This document shows, piece by piece, positions 34,776-47,134 of a stretch of DNA of 64,000 bases; positions within the stretch are counted from its first letter, which is position 1; each line of letters starts with the position of its first letter. Source of the DNA: Orychophragmus violaceus (Eukaryota > Streptophyta > Magnoliopsida > Brassicales > Brassicaceae); NCBI GenBank assembly GCA_030180135.1, contig CM058230.1, positions 14,013,082 through 14,077,081 on the forward strand, written 5' to 3'. The translations under genes were made by a program, and so were the position numbers. The notes beneath the pieces were generated by a model. That model had not been told where the DNA came from, did no database searches, and saw nothing but the letters and a program-made list of their open reading frames with translations.

Positions 34776-34977
34776 TATCAATAATGCATCATATTATTAA
34801 TTTTGTTAAACGAAAAGATCAAAAAAAAGAAAATAAAATAAAATAGAGTGAAGGAGCGTGAATGACTCATGAGAGACGTGGTTGGGGGGAAGAGGTAACA
34901 AATGTCGAGACCGTAATGGTGATAACGGAAGCAAACTGCGGACAAATGGCAAACCAAAGGGACTTGTTGTGTTACTT

Positions 34978-35740
34978 AAGGCCCATTCCTCACAAAAAGG
35001 CAATCCCAAAAAAAAAAAAGAAAAAGAAATAAATAAAAAGATTTCAGTTACAATTCTCCACGTTCAACTCGAAGAAGGAGAAACCAAAATAAAAGTAAGC
35101 GAGCGACAGAGACGCCCGCTTGATCGCCGGCGTGCTGTGTCACTCCGGCCGACTCTTTCACCTCTTTTTTCTCGAGTACGCTTTTCAATCTCTTATCGAT
35201 GTCTCTGCCTGCGTTTTTTTTTTTTAATTTGGTTCAAATTAGATTTATGTTTTGCTTTCTCATGTTTGATTTGCGGAATCGATTTTTAGATTATTGTATT
35301 CGACTGTATCGATGGTCATCTCTTTACTCTCTGTCGTGGGTCGATGACCTAAATCCATTAATGGTGTAGTTTTCAATCCTAGCTTATTGAATCCGTTTGC
35401 AAATCTTCTCTTTATTTTCCTTTACATTCGTTTATGTCGTAGATTAACCTTTATCCATGTTTGATTGTTGATTATTTGATATTATGTTGGAGAATTCTTA
35501 CTTGAACATATTCGATCAACAAATGCAAAATTTAAAATTTGGCGAAGAAAAGGCTATCGGGATTGAAGTCCAGAGTGTGTGCTCTTTGTCATATGCAGGC
35601 TTTCATAAGATTCTTAGTTGTTGTTGTTGTTTTTTTTTGCTTTGTTTTGTTTGGTACTGAGTATTTGTGATGTTGGTTAGGAGATTTCAAAACTATGGTG
35701 GTTGAATAATCGTGTGACAATCCAAAGTTGAGGAATTGGA
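34978..35740 (+). promoter_or_regulatory. Promoter and 5' UTR of the MA3 gene
   Basis: A GGCCCATT motif (about 34980) resembles the site II element frequent in promoters of plant translation-related genes. A likely leader exon (about 35090-35175) is followed by a T-rich stretch that reads as a 5' UTR intron ending near 35682. The exact transcription start is not determined. Confidence 0.4.
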
Positions 35741-35756
35741 GGGATTCGGAAAATCG

Positions 35757-38548
35757 ATGGAGTTCAACAAGCAACAACAACTTGTAGAGTCTTCTTCTAT
35801 GGAAATAACGGATCCTCTCTCCATTTCTCAATTGAAAATATCTTCTTCTTCTACTTCTCTAGAGGCTCCAGGATCGCCATTGCCACAGGACAAGATGGCA
35901 GGTGAACTGTTTAAGAGCCAAGGACATTCTGTTTGTTCAAAAGATGGTCTCCCCTCAAAAGGTATAGCCTTTGTCAATTCTACCAGTTATGGATATTGGT
36001 ATACCTATGTTTGGTCCGAGATGTATAATTCTCTCACTATGCAGTGGAAGGGAGCGAAGAAACTTCGGGAGACTTGGTTGACGTTGAGAATGATGACTCC
36101 ACCATTGAGGTATTTATTCTCCATTGAATGGACTCCTTATGGCGCTATTTGATGTGTGAGCTCTTTTTTTCCGGCAAATCAAATTTATTGAAATTAAAGA
36201 GTTTACAAGAGACATAATCATCTTCTTTACAACCACTGAAACAAATAAAGCAAACTGAAACTTCTTCGTTGAAGAAGTGGAGAGTCATTATGCTTTTTTC
36301 TTGGAAGTCTTATAGGCTAACAAATTACTTTCTTATCCCTTCTTCACATATTTCGATTGTCTATCATCTCCGGGATGAAACTCCAAAATGCATTCTAGGT
36401 TAAATTAATTGAATTAATAATATAAGATGTTGTTGATGATGAATCTAAACCTTGTCTCCTTGTAATCACCATATTTATCTTCGCCATCTCTTGTGAAGTA
36501 TCCTTTTCTCAGCAAAATAATTACATGTTGGTTTTTGATCATGGATCCTGCACGTCAACCATGGAGGTTTTCGATCCCTCCATGATTGATGTGCACCCTA
36601 AAAAGGTTCATTGTAAAAGTGATTTATGTGTGTTCCCGATTCCTTTACCAATATAATCTAAGCTGATAACTTTTGGTGGAACCAGGGCAATGGACATTCA
36701 GATTTAACAAGCTTCGATGCAGATCTAAATGAGTACAAGAAAAAGGCCACGATAATTGTCGAGGAATACTTTAGCACCAATGATGTTGTATCAGTTGCTA
36801 ATGAGCTAAAAGAGCTTGGAATGGCTGAATACCGTTATTATTTTGTCAAGAAATTAGTCTCCATGGCCATGGATAGGCATGACAAGGAGAAAGAAATGGC
36901 TGCGTTTCTCTTGTCTACGCTGTATGCCGATGTCATTGATCCCCCAGAAGTTTACAGAGGTTTCAACAAACTGGTGGTTTCTGCTGATGATCTATCGGTA
37001 GATATTCCAGACGCTGTTGATGTTCTTGCTGTGTTTGTGGCTCGGGCTATTGTTGACGACATCCTTCCTCCTGCGTTTTTGAAGAAACAAATGAATCTGT
37101 TGCCTGAAGACTCAAAAGGTGTGGAGGTGTTGAAAAAGGCTGAGAAAAGCTATCTGGCGGCTCCGTTTCACGCAGAAGTTGTTGAGAAGAGATGGGGAGG
37201 GGCTGATAACTGGACTGCAGAGGATGTGAAAGGAAGGATAAACGAATTGTTGAAAGAGTATGTGATGAGTGGAGACAAGAAAGAAGCTTTTAGATGCATC
37301 AAAGGATTGAAAGTTCCTTTCTTTCATCACGAGATTGTCAAGCGAGCGCTGATTATGGCAATGGAAAGGCAAAAGGCGCAAGTAAGGCTGCTAGATTTGT
37401 TGAAAGAAGCTATCGAGGTTGGTCTCATAAACTCCACTCAAGCGACAAAAGGGTTTAGCAGAATCATCGATTCAATTGAAGATTTGTCTCTTGACATACC
37501 AGACGCACGCCGTACATTACAGTCTTTCATCTCAAAAGCGGCTTCTGAAGGATGGTTATGTGCTTCATCTCTGAAATCGCTCTCTGCTGATCCTAGTGAG
37601 AAGTTACTTGAAAACTCCAGTGCCAGTGTATTTAAAGACAAGGCTAAGTCGATCGTCCGAGAATATTTCCTCTCAGGTGACACTTCAGAGGTCGTCCGTT
37701 GTCTAGAAACCGAGCCTGGTGCATCTTCTTGTCAGCTACGCTCAATCTTTGTCAAGTATCTGGTAACTCTTGCAATGGACAGAAAGAAAAGAGAGAAAGA
37801 GATGGCTTGTGTTCTTGTCTCCTCTCTCGGTTTCCCTGCCAAAGATGTCAGAAGCGCATTCTCTATGCTCATAGAATCTGCAGACGACACAGCTTTAGAC
37901 AACCCAGTGGTGGTTGAAGACCTTGCCATGTTCTTAGCCAGAGCTGTGGTTGACGAGGTGCTAGCTCCACGGGATTTGGAAGAGCTGTTAAGCCAGACTC
38001 CCGAGCCAGGCTCAAGCGTGGGAGGGAGAGTGATTCAAACGGCGAAAACATTGCTGAAAGCACGTCTTTCTGGTGAAAGGATCTTACGTTGTTGGGGAGG
38101 AGGAGGAATCGAAACAAACTCACCAGGATGCACTGCGAGCGAAGTGAAAGAGAAGATTCAGGTTCTTCTTGAAGAGTACGTCTCTGGTGGAGACCTGAGA
38201 GAAGCTTGTAGGTGCGTGAAGGAACTGGGAATGCCGTTTTTCCACCACGAAGTTGTGAAGAAGTCAGTGGTGAGGATCATAGAAGAGAAAGAGACCAAGG
38301 AGAGGCTATGGAAGCTGCTGAAAGTGTGTTTTGATTCGGGTCTGGTGACGATTTATCAGATGACAAAAGGGTTTAAAAGAGTGAGTGAGTCGGTTGAGGA
38401 TCTGTCTCTGGATGTTCCTGATGCTTCGGAGAAGTTTTCAAGCTGTGTGGAAAGAGCCAAGCTTGAAGGGTTCTTGGACGAGTCATTTGCTTTTGAGGAA
38501 ACACAAGGTCAGAGAGAGAACGGCTCGTCTTCGTCTGCACCAACCTGA
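35757..38548 (+). CDS. MRF2: MA3-domain translation regulatory factor (AT1G22730-like)
   Basis: Three coding exons (35757-35961, 36045-36109, 36686-38548) join in phase to about 710 aa. The ATG at 35757 (MEFNKQQQL) was chosen; the frame upstream has no ATG. Four MA3 repeats follow, at about residues 105-222, 267-385, 404-520 and 575-690. Each starts with a KEY/REY-type helix (YKKKATIIVEEYF, VKGRINELLKEYV, AKSIVREYF, VKEKIQVLLEEYV), and the even repeats carry PFFHHE. MA3 repeats bind eIF4A as in Pdcd4 and eIF4G; plant MRF proteins tune translation under energy stress through TOR signalling. Family members are about 630-710 aa, so this one looks full-length. The symbol follows similarity and adjacency to RABG3B, as in Arabidopsis. 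Confidence 0.9.
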
Positions 38549-39100
38549 ACCTCTCGACTCTAAGATGTTGGTTTGACGCAAAATTACCTTTTGAATTCCG
38601 TTTTTTGTTTTTTCTATAAACATATACTAAAAGTTTTGGTTCTTTGATGAATGATCTTACAGAAAGTGACTCATCTTAGTGACGTTTTGTTATAACTTAT
38701 TACTTCTTTTTTCCTCTCTAATTTTTTTTTTTTTTTCATTTGGTTTCTTGTAAAATTATTTTAACGTGCACAACAATAAATTTCATAAAAATGTTTGACG
38801 TCGGCTACAAGAATGTGTCTATCTGTATCCTGAAACAGACTTTCTTTGCCGACTAAAGTTTCATATTATTACAAAAGCAGTGATGTGCTCCTGAAATAAG
38901 ATTCATATGCTGAAACAGACTTAATACCCCACAAAAAAAAAAGAATGAATCATTATCCTCTCTCTTAAAAGCTGGACAAACCCCACGAGTCTCTCTCCCT
39001 CTCGTCAATTTCCTAAGAATTATTTCTATTTAAAAACTTTTTTTTCCATTATCTTCTCTGCTTTCTTGAATTCGAAGAACAGAGCTCGAATACTGTGAAC
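38549..39100. other. 3' UTR of the MA3 gene and promoter of the Rab gene
   Basis: A compact 552-bp intergenic region, T-rich, with no other feature. A CT-rich leader (about 38980-39060) precedes the RABG3B start. Confidence 0.5.
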
Positions 39101-40446
39101 ATGTCGATCCGAAGACGAACTTTGCTCAAGGTTATTCTCCTTGGAGACAGCGGGTTAGCTTATTTCACTTTATTACCTAACCTAACTTCTTCTTACTGAT
39201 TTTGATCATTATCTTTTGACTTTTTTTTCCTCCCTAAATTTAATATTCTCAGGGTTGGCAAAACATCTTTGATGAATCAGTATCCCTCACTAGCTTTGAT
39301 TCTTTCTTTCAACTTACTTTCTATTTTTAGGATTCTTGTTTTTTTTTTTGTTCTGTTATGGACAAAGAAATTGGGATTTTATTGTATGGATTGATCTGTG
39401 AAGAAGACCTTAGCAGGTTTCTGTGTATAGATATGTGAACAACAAGTTTAGTCAACAGTACAAAGCCACGATCGGAGCTGATTTTGTCACCAAGGAGCTT
39501 CAAATCGATGACAGACTCGTCACACTGCAAGTGTGTTTCTTTACTTCTTATCTGACTTCTTTTGGTAATATGATATCGTTTTTTTCTTTATTATTCTTCA
39601 TGTGTTCTTTTAAGATATGGGACACTGCTGGGCAAGAGAGGTTCCAGAGTCTAGGTGTTGCTTTCTATAGAGGTGCAGATTGTTGTGTGCTTGTTTATGA
39701 TGTTAATCACCTCAAATCCTTTGATTCTCTCGACAATTGGCACGAAGAGTTTCTTAAGCAGGTTCTTAATTTGCTTTTAGATTTCTTCTCCAATTGTAAG
39801 ATTCATCTTCTGTGACTGAATTGTATGTTGAATGTTTTTATCTTAGGCTAGCCCACGGGACCCAAAGGCATTCCCGTTCATATTGCTTGGTAACAAGGTT
39901 GATATTGATGGTGGAAACAGCCGAGTGGTAACTAATTAGCATTACCTTCATACAAAAACAATAATATACTCGGACACTTTTTTCTGTGAAAATCCATTAA
40001 GAAAACTGAGAAGATGAGGAAGTAGTAGTCAGTCCTTTTATTTGTTCACAGGATCTAGTATTATTATGACTGATAATATGATACTATAACAGGATCTATC
40101 TATGTTCCTTGTGTTGATGTAATAAAAATAATATCAGGTATCAGAGAAGAAAGCAAGAGAATGGTGTTCTCAAAAAGGAAACATACTCTATTTCGAGACA
40201 TCGGCTAAAGAAGATTACAATGTAGATGACTCGTTCTTGTCCATCACCAAACTTGCCCTCGCTAATGAGCGCGACCAAGATATGTAAGTAAACCATCTTC
40301 TCTTTTGGATCCATCTCCATGTGATAGGTGTTCAAAGGCTAATGGTGAAACTATTCCATTGAAACATATTTTTGTTTGGCAGATATTTCCAGGGGATTCC
40401 AGAGTCTGGTTCGGAGCCTGAGCATAGAGGAGGATGTGCTTGTTGA
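39101..40446 (+). CDS. RABG3B: Rab7-type small GTPase RABG3
   Basis: Seven exons (39101-39153, 39253-39279, 39431-39530, 39615-39761, 39847-39927, 40138-40283, 40383-40446) give 205 aa with consistent phase and no stop. All Rab motifs are present: P-loop GDSGVGKT (residues 15-22), switch I with TIGADF, WDTAGQE, NKVD, and ETSAK. The C-terminus CAC is a geranylgeranylation signal that anchors it to membranes. RABG3/Rab7 proteins act at the late endosome and vacuole, in vacuolar fusion and autophagy. Length and sequence match Arabidopsis RABG3A/B, and the position after the MA3 gene favours RABG3B. A retroposon begins 138 bp after the stop codon. Confidence 0.94.
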
Positions 40447-40584
40447 AGTGAAGAGAAACAGATGTTAGCTCTGTTTATTTGTGCTTTAGTTTTCTGATTT
40501 ATTATCTCCAGAGATTTGTTTGCAACAGTTGTTCGAGTAGGGAAAAACTTCTTATAAAGTGTGTAATAAATAATCTTAATTGTG

Positions 40585-42118
40585 GAGAACAGAGTTTGCC
40601 CTAGAGCCATATTCTCTCAGGCCCACTCCCCGAGGCGCCGTTCACCTATTGTCGGATCTACCATGGGCTCACAGAGCCAGATCTCATCCGCCGGATTTGT
40701 CGCCTGAGAAGCCATGCTTCTCATCATTGGGAACCCGCCTGGGTTAACCCGACGAAACATCTCACCTCTTGGTGAAGAACTGTTCAAAGCTCGAAGATTG
40801 AGCGGCTCAACTGGCATGTTTCCTACACTGCCTGAATCAGCTCCGCCGGTGAGTCCGCTTGCTTTCCGAACCTTATCATCCGCTAATCGTCTGGAGGTGA
40901 CGTTTTCTCTCAAGACCCCTCCTCTTCCAGAGCCTCCAAATATGCTCGCTCTGAAATCTGTTCAGCTCTCTCAACTGCCCGTGCATCCAACACAACCAGT
41001 TCCTCCACAGGTGCAGCCGAAGCCACCAGACCCTCTACCAGCGCCGCTGAGACCACCAGACCCTCCACCGGATCCTCTAGATCTACTCTGGTCGTTCAAT
41101 CCGAAGGTCACGAACATGCCTCTTCTCTCACCACCCAGCTTCCCAGATTTGGTCGCAAATATGATTCATGAATCAAGCATATCTGGAGATCGATTTTACC
41201 TCAATCATTTGACATCTTGTATCGCTCACCTCCTCCGGATGAATATCGGAGTTTCCATAGATCCGCCGTGCATCGCTGGTACTATATCCGCTGCTTCTAT
41301 GGATTTCGGCCTCTCTTCTCCAAGCCGAGACTTCTTCTCCGGCGCTTACTCTCCAAGCCGAGACTTCTTCTCCGGCGATTACTCGTCCGTACAGGGACAT
41401 CGAGCCGTCGCTCTTCATCATCAATCCAAGCGGCTCCTATGGATGGGCTGGACTCATCATTTTCTTTTAGTGGGCCTTGGCTCCATCTCCTTCTACAGCC
41501 CATCAAACCAAATGCTTCGTATCATTTGTCATATCCAAACCAGACCAGGGTTTAATCATTTGACTTTATGTCAACAGGCAGTAGCATTTTCCTCCCTTGC
41601 CAAGGAGAGATCACTTTCACCTTCATTCCTTTTTGGGAAGAGATCCTTTCAGTCATTCTTTCCTTTTGGGGAGATATTGATTCCATTTTCCTCCTTTCAT
41701 TTGGAGAGAACCATTTCATCATGCTTTATTAGCATGAAAGTTGGCTTATCCTTGGTTTTTCTATCAAGGATACTTTTCAACCTATTTATCAAATTGTTAT
41801 CTTGCGTAGCGGTCTGTTCGGGGCCAGAAGATGCAATCGGATTCATTTTGATGGAGTCCATTGATGGAGGTTGTTTTTCAAAATCACAATATAAAGTGAT
41901 CAAATTTCATCGTTCCGGCTTTGCCATGGAACTTTTGTTGACGCATTTGAGCCTTGTTTCAAATCCGCTGTCATCATTTCATGAAGATCTATCTGTTTTA
42001 GTTTGTGTTAATTTCATGTTGTGTTGTTTTTATGAAAGAGGATGTTTAATTCCCTCTCTTGTTGTATGCTTGAAGGTTAAATTAATGAAATTAGATTTGT
42101 GACAAAAAAAAAAAAAAA
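40585..42118 (+). mobile_element. LINE-mobilised retroposon 1, in the RABG3B 3' flank
   Basis: A 13-bp target duplication AATCTTAATTGTG flanks it (40572-40584, 42119-42131) and it ends in a poly(A) tract of about 17. These are signs of LINE-type insertion. It begins GAGAACAGAGTTTGCCCTAGAG and ends with TTTGTGACAAAA. A second, diverged member with the same ends lies at 52144-53540. The family is non-autonomous in these copies: no endonuclease or RT is readable. It could be related to Sadhu-type retroposons, which I cannot confirm. It may supply or alter the 3' end of RABG3B transcripts. Confidence 0.88.
40714..42102 (+). CDS. 462-codon ORF of retroposon 1, unknown function
   Basis: The ORF fills nearly the whole retroposon without a stop. 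The N-terminal third is Pro-rich (PPVSP, PPDPPPDPLDLLW). The middle contains a tandem 33-bp repeat (SPSRDFFSG twice, about 41317-41382). The C-terminal half has hydrophobic stretches and the string SGPEDAIGF. No known domain is seen. The homologous frame in retroposon 2 (52229-53032) stops earlier, so whether it is translated is uncertain. It resembles the Pro-rich N-terminus of some LINE ORF1 proteins only loosely. Confidence 0.35.
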   Translation: MLLIIGNPPGLTRRNISPLGEELFKARRLSGSTGMFPTLPESAPPVSPLAFRTLSSANRLEVTFSLKTPPLPEPPNMLALKSVQLSQLPVHPTQPVPPQVQPKPPDPLPAPLRPPDPPPDPLDLLWSFNPKVTNMPLLSPPSFPDLVANMIHESSISGDRFYLNHLTSCIAHLLRMNIGVSIDPPCIAGTISAASMDFGLSSPSRDFFSGAYSPSRDFFSGDYSSVQGHRAVALHHQSKRLLWMGWTHHFLLVGLGSISFYSPSNQMLRIICHIQTRPGFNHLTLCQQAVAFSSLAKERSLSPSFLFGKRSFQSFFPFGEILIPFSSFHLERTISSCFISMKVGLSLVFLSRILFNLFIKLLSCVAVCSGPEDAIGFILMESIDGGCFSKSQYKVIKFHRSGFAMELLLTHLSLVSNPLSSFHEDLSVLVCVNFMLCCFYERGCLIPSLVVCLKVKLMKLDL

Positions 42119-42693
42119 AATCTTAATTGTGTCTGAAAATTCTTCTTTTACCTTATCTGGTCACATTGAAATGAACCAATCGGTCCGGTTAAACCAAAAT
42201 TAACCGAATCCGGTTCAGTCTGCTCATAAAATTTCATACTGTTATAAGTGAATTGAAGGCCCAATCAATAATCTCGAATCTTATTAAAAACATGTTGTTA
42301 TGCTATGTCCATAGAGTCACGAGGAGTTTATAATACGATCTTCTCTTCTTCAAGATCTGATCGGTCTTCAGTCTTCTTTTTTCACCTTTGGTCTGAAATG
42401 GTTGAAATGGTTGAAATGGTTGAGAATTCTCTTGGAATATCGAACCAATTGTAGTGGCTACGTACATGTGCCCATATATATGTCATAGATGCTAATCTTC
42501 CAGTTATATACAATAAGGATCTTATTTCTAATTTATCTATATATATGTTTGATTAAGAATCGTGATTCAGCATCCGAGCGATGGAGGCTTTAAACTATAA
42601 CTCCCCTCTTCGACTGGCCTAACTCTCGAACCGTGACCCGATTACTCGACAGAGCGGCAAAGGAAACATTGACAAGCTAAACGGAATGCTAAT

Positions 42694-43300
42694 TGTTGAG
42701 ATTTAAACTTTAACTTAGCACTTATAGGTTATCTGATCTTTGAGATGTGTTTGTTTTGTATGCGGGAAATAGTAAACGACACAAAAAATTTGGTTATCCT
42801 GTATTCACTAATTGGCTACGTCACAGGGGTGAGATCACAATCTCACAAGATGCACTATATCGGTTTTGAATACAAGAACAAAGATAAGTTCCTACAAGTA
42901 CCAACTTATCTTATGTATCAAAACCTGCACCTAAAGAAAGCTTCTCTAAAAAATCTATTAGCTCTAGAAACTAGGTGTTTCTCTAGCTTAATATCCTTTA
43001 GCTTTCTCTCTTCTATACTTTTAGTTCACGCTTGCAAAACTCTCTTCTGTTGCACTCGTAGAACTCTTGTATCTCTCGTCTCGTATCTCATTAGGTTTAG
43101 TATAGTTTTTTATTTATATAAAGGAACCCTAATGGACTAACCGCCTCTTCTGTTTTGCAGGTACGTAAAGAAGCAGCTGGATTTGGGCTTCAACATGTTA
43201 TTGGCCCACTGTGTGCTGAGTTGATCTACAGAAGTAATAAGTGACACAATTTCTATTGGGATATGGCCCATTTGGGTTTGTCGGATACCAAAAGTTCACA
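42694..43300 (-). repeat. 3' LTR of the Copia element
   Basis: 607 bp, nearly identical to 47135-47745. ORF 42745-43140 inside it is a shadow. Confidence 0.93.
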
Positions 43301-45290
43301 ATCTCCACCTTAGTCCGACCAAACCCTTAGAAATCGCTCACTCCCACTCTTCACTCTCTAAACGGCGACTCTTATGGCGATTCAACTCCAAACCCGATCC
43401 GTCGTGTCTCCGGCTCCGGCGAGCTAAGTAAGAACATGTAGACTCTCAACTCCTTCTTCCTTTGAGTTTCTTAGTCTTTATCCATATCGATTCTTTTCTG
43501 ATAATCGCTTAAACTTCTCTGCTCTTTTGGATCTTCTTTTGCAAGTCTTCGGTGTGACTCTTCTTCACCGATTCATCTTCCTTGTGAAGATCGATTTCAA
43601 GTCTGAAACTTTTGCTATTTACATATCCTTTGATGCATGTTCTCGAGAGACCTTTCTTGCTTGATTTCGACTTCACTACTCCTTCAGCTAAGTCTCGGAA
43701 TCTCAAATATTTTGTCTCTCTAAGATCGATTCTTGTTCCTTAGAAAATCTAGCTTATCGACTTCATGCTTCTTCTGTTTCTTCGATTTTGCAGACATCGG
43801 CGACAACTTGTATGATATGGCGTTTAAGATTCTTCACCAGCTTTGACTCCATGTCTCTCAGATAAGTTATGGAAACGTCTTTCTTTTGCTTATCTGTAGT
43901 GGTATCGGCTCTTGCTTTCTGGGTTTTAAGAGTTTTTTAATTTGTATGCAGATTCCTAGAGTAATCGGAGAAGAATGTAACTATGCCTTATGCCTCCCCC
44001 TCGAACTGGGCTCCAGCAGCACATGTTTATTCTTTTCCATTACCCGATTAAATCTTTCTACAAATCTAAACTCTTTTATATATGTAGCTCATATCACTTC
44101 TTTTTGGCGCTTCCTTAGATCACTGACAATTTTTGTCTCTGATCTTTTCAGAACCCTTTCCCGTTTTTTTTTTCAGTCTTGCCTGCTTCTTGTGACTTGT
44201 CTCAGCTTTCAAAGGCCTTAAACCTCAGATAAGTTGCACTCTTACCTCTGTAATCAGTTTAGTGTTCCATGGATTTAAACTAATTAACTCTTGATCTTAG
44301 TCATTGTTAGGTACCTTTGATTGTGATGACATATCATTAAGCTTATTATGATTACCCTTGAAGATGCTTATGTTCCTTCGTGGTTGACTGTTATCTTGAG
44401 TTCAATGTCTGATGAATCCTCATACTTCTTAATTCTCTGTGGAATTCTCTGAATATGGGATACATTGCTTGATATGTACTTTTCTCCTCGCAATGTTTCA
44501 GGTATGGGCAAGCGATACTCCACCTGGAACCATCTTCTTCTTCGTGTGAGAGATGTTCCTGATGACAATTGAGTTCCATCGTGAGCTCCTCATCCTTTCT
44601 TGACCATCACACCGTGACCTTTCTCTTGATAAGAATAGTTCCTTATTATCCTTGGTAAGCCCCTAGATTCATTTAAATCCCTTGAGCCGTGAAGTTCCGT
44701 TTCTTCCTTTTATGGTGTGTTTCATCTGTATTACTCTTGAACCTTTTTATGCTTCTAGGTCCCTTAGTGAATGAAACACTAGTTCTGCCTTTTGATTACC
44801 CTTGCCAATTCTTCATAACTCTTTGATCCTTTTGATGTATGTAGGATCCTGTAGTCTATGATTTTAGCACCTCCTTGATGTACTTTGCCTTCACATATTC
44901 TTTGGTATCAATTTACAGAACTACTCCACCTGGAACTGAAGCTTCAGCTTCTCTTCAGTACCGATATTGCATGCAGCTTTCTTAGCTGCCTGGTTTCACT
45001 GATAGAAACGTGAGTAAAATTCCTCAAACCTCGATTCAACTTTGTCGACATGTTAATCCTCTCATGTGCACTGAGTTTTGAACTAACATCTTCTTGAATC
45101 TTTGCAGGTACCCCCACGTAACTGATATCTCTGCGTCTCGCCTTTAATACTCACAGATAACTCTCTTAACTCCTTACATCTTTGAGTTCTTCCATTATTG
45201 CTTAATAGTAATAAACAAAAACTGACATGTTTCTTTTTTCTGTCTCTGCGAGCTTGAGACTTCAATAATGGAGTTACCTGGAGCTGCTTT
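43301..45290 (-). other. Non-coding 3' region of the Copia element
   Basis: Two kilobases between the protease relic and the 3' LTR lack any polyprotein domain on either strand. The + strand is rich in CTTCTT/TTCTCT and contains ACTCCACCTGGAAC twice (about 44518 and 44925). It may be filler captured when integrase-RT was lost; origin unknown. Confidence 0.5.
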
Positions 45291-45295
45291 CAGCC

Positions 45296-46160
45296 CTAGG
45301 CAATGTTGCAGTACACCTGAAGATTCTTTTCAGGTACTGCCTCAGTCACATCTTCTGTTGATATTTTACTTGTCTGGATTTTAGATAGTGTCGTAGCTCC
45401 ATCTCCAAAAATCCCCATGCTTAATATCTTTGAAACTTTTTCCAAAGCTTCCATTTTAGGTTCTTTGTTCAGAGTCTCCTTTTCTATAGCATTCACCCAA
45501 TGATTGCTTTCCATAGCCTCTTCTTTAAGCTCTGCCAATCTCTTCTGCAGTAGCCATAGCATAGGCCTCAGGATCAAAATCTCCTTCTTCTTCACACTTA
45601 TACTCTTTCGCAGTTTCTGATTTTTCTGTTGAAGAAGAGTCTTTACCTTGAGCTGATGAATCTCTTAATTCAAAACCATATGGAGTAGGTCCTTGAATTA
45701 GATTCTCGCTGAAGATCACTTTTTTAGAGTTCCTATTACTTGCTTCTTTTCCATCCTTTGAAGTGATTTCTGCACTCTTAGCAACTCTGCCTTGAAGATA
45801 ATACAACCCATCTTGGTATTTTCCAGTCAATACCTTCTTGCCATCTTTATACAACTGAACTCTGAAATTACCTCTTTCATACTTGCAACCTGACCTCTCT
45901 AACATCCCATAAGAAATCAAATTCATGTTTACTTCATGCATGTATTTAACATCCTTTGGTATCACTTCAGAACCGTCTGGAATCTGAATCTGAATCTTTC
46001 CTATTCCTCTGATGTTACCGTAAGTTTTGTTAGCCATAAGAACCCTTCCTCCATCGTACTCCTTGAAGTCAAATAAGACTTCCTTGTCTGATGTACTGTG
46101 GTATGAAGAACCTGAGTCCATTACCCAATTCTTCATTGTGTCTTGACTGCTCACACACAA
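45296..46160 (-). pseudogene. Copia protease and pre-RT linker relic
   Basis: The minus strand reads WVMDSGSSYHSTSDKEVLF, the Copia protease signature (DSG). Downstream is LYYLQGRVAKSAE of the GAG-pre-integrase type. The frame then jumps to AMATAEEIGRA and, after a frameshift, EEAMESNHWVNAIEKE, the linker that in complete elements lies just before RT. The integrase domain is therefore deleted. Confidence 0.82.
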
Positions 46161-46162
46161 TA

Positions 46163-47036
46163 CTATAGGCTGTATAGGTGTTGTCGCAATATTTGCAGAA
46201 TCCTTGCTTCTATTTCTCTCAGGACATTCTCTTTTCCAGTGTCCTTCATCTCCACATATGAAACACTCACTCTGATTTTTCTTGTTGAATCTTGGTTTTG
46301 AGTTAGACTTGTTGTCTCTTGACTTTGATCTCCCTTTTCCATTACTCTTCTGAGATATGTTCTATGTTCTTCCCCTTGATTCAACATATAATCCTTCACA
46401 GTTAGACCCAGATTTGTTCAAGAGTCCCTTCTGCTTCAGCTCAATCTCTTTAGAATATGCAGAAGTGACTACCTCATGAACTGTTAGGGTCTCTTTTCTT
46501 GTACCATACTTAAGAGTATGTACTAGAGGTTCATAAGGTGGCGGCAAGCTGGTAAGAAGCTGTCTAGCTTGGTCTTCATCACTCACATTGATGTTTAGGC
46601 TAGCCAGATCTGCTATTAGCTTAAGAAAACTGTCTAAGTTCTCTTCTATACTTCTGCCTTCATCCATCTTGTAGCTAGCAAACTGTTGCTTAAGATAGAT
46701 CTTGTTAGGAAGCGACTTAGTCTGATAATCTCTCTCTAGAGCCTTCCACATCTGCAAAGCTGTAGGCTCATGCATCACCTTCCTAAGAATTATGTCACTT
46801 AGACATGTACCAAGCAGATTCTTTACTCTAGTGTCTCTTGCAACTTTTAAAGAATCAATTTTTGGTTTCTCACCTTCTTCTATCTTAGAAGATTCATCAA
46901 ACAATATAGCATCTTCTTCTAAGACTGACGCAAGTCCTTGAATTTCTAGCTGTCCTAACAGCTTGTACTTACACATACCAAAGTCACATTTTCCATCAAA
47001 CTTGTCCATCTCAAATTTCCCCCTTGTAGGCTCCAT
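46163..47036 (-). pseudogene. Copia gag (UBN2 type)
   Basis: From MEPTRGKFEMDKFDGK (47036) the protein has the UBN2 gag core (VMHEPTALQMWKALERDYQ, LKQQFASYKMDEG). In a shifted frame a CCHC zinc knuckle (CFICGDEGHWKRECPER) lies at about 46215-46265. A break near 46362 separates the two parts, so this copy probably does not make a complete gag. Confidence 0.85.
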
Positions 47037-47134
47037 AGCTAAATATGAGTCTACGAGTCTTATTTATATATGCGCCTGTTCCTACTGATCAATATAACCC
47101 TCTGCTCCTTCTTCCTGGAAGCTCTGATACCACT

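Noticed and set aside
34882..35289. 135-codon ORF in the MA3 gene promoter and leader
   Set aside because: It crosses the likely promoter and leader, is Lys/Arg-rich, and has no domain; a chance frame.
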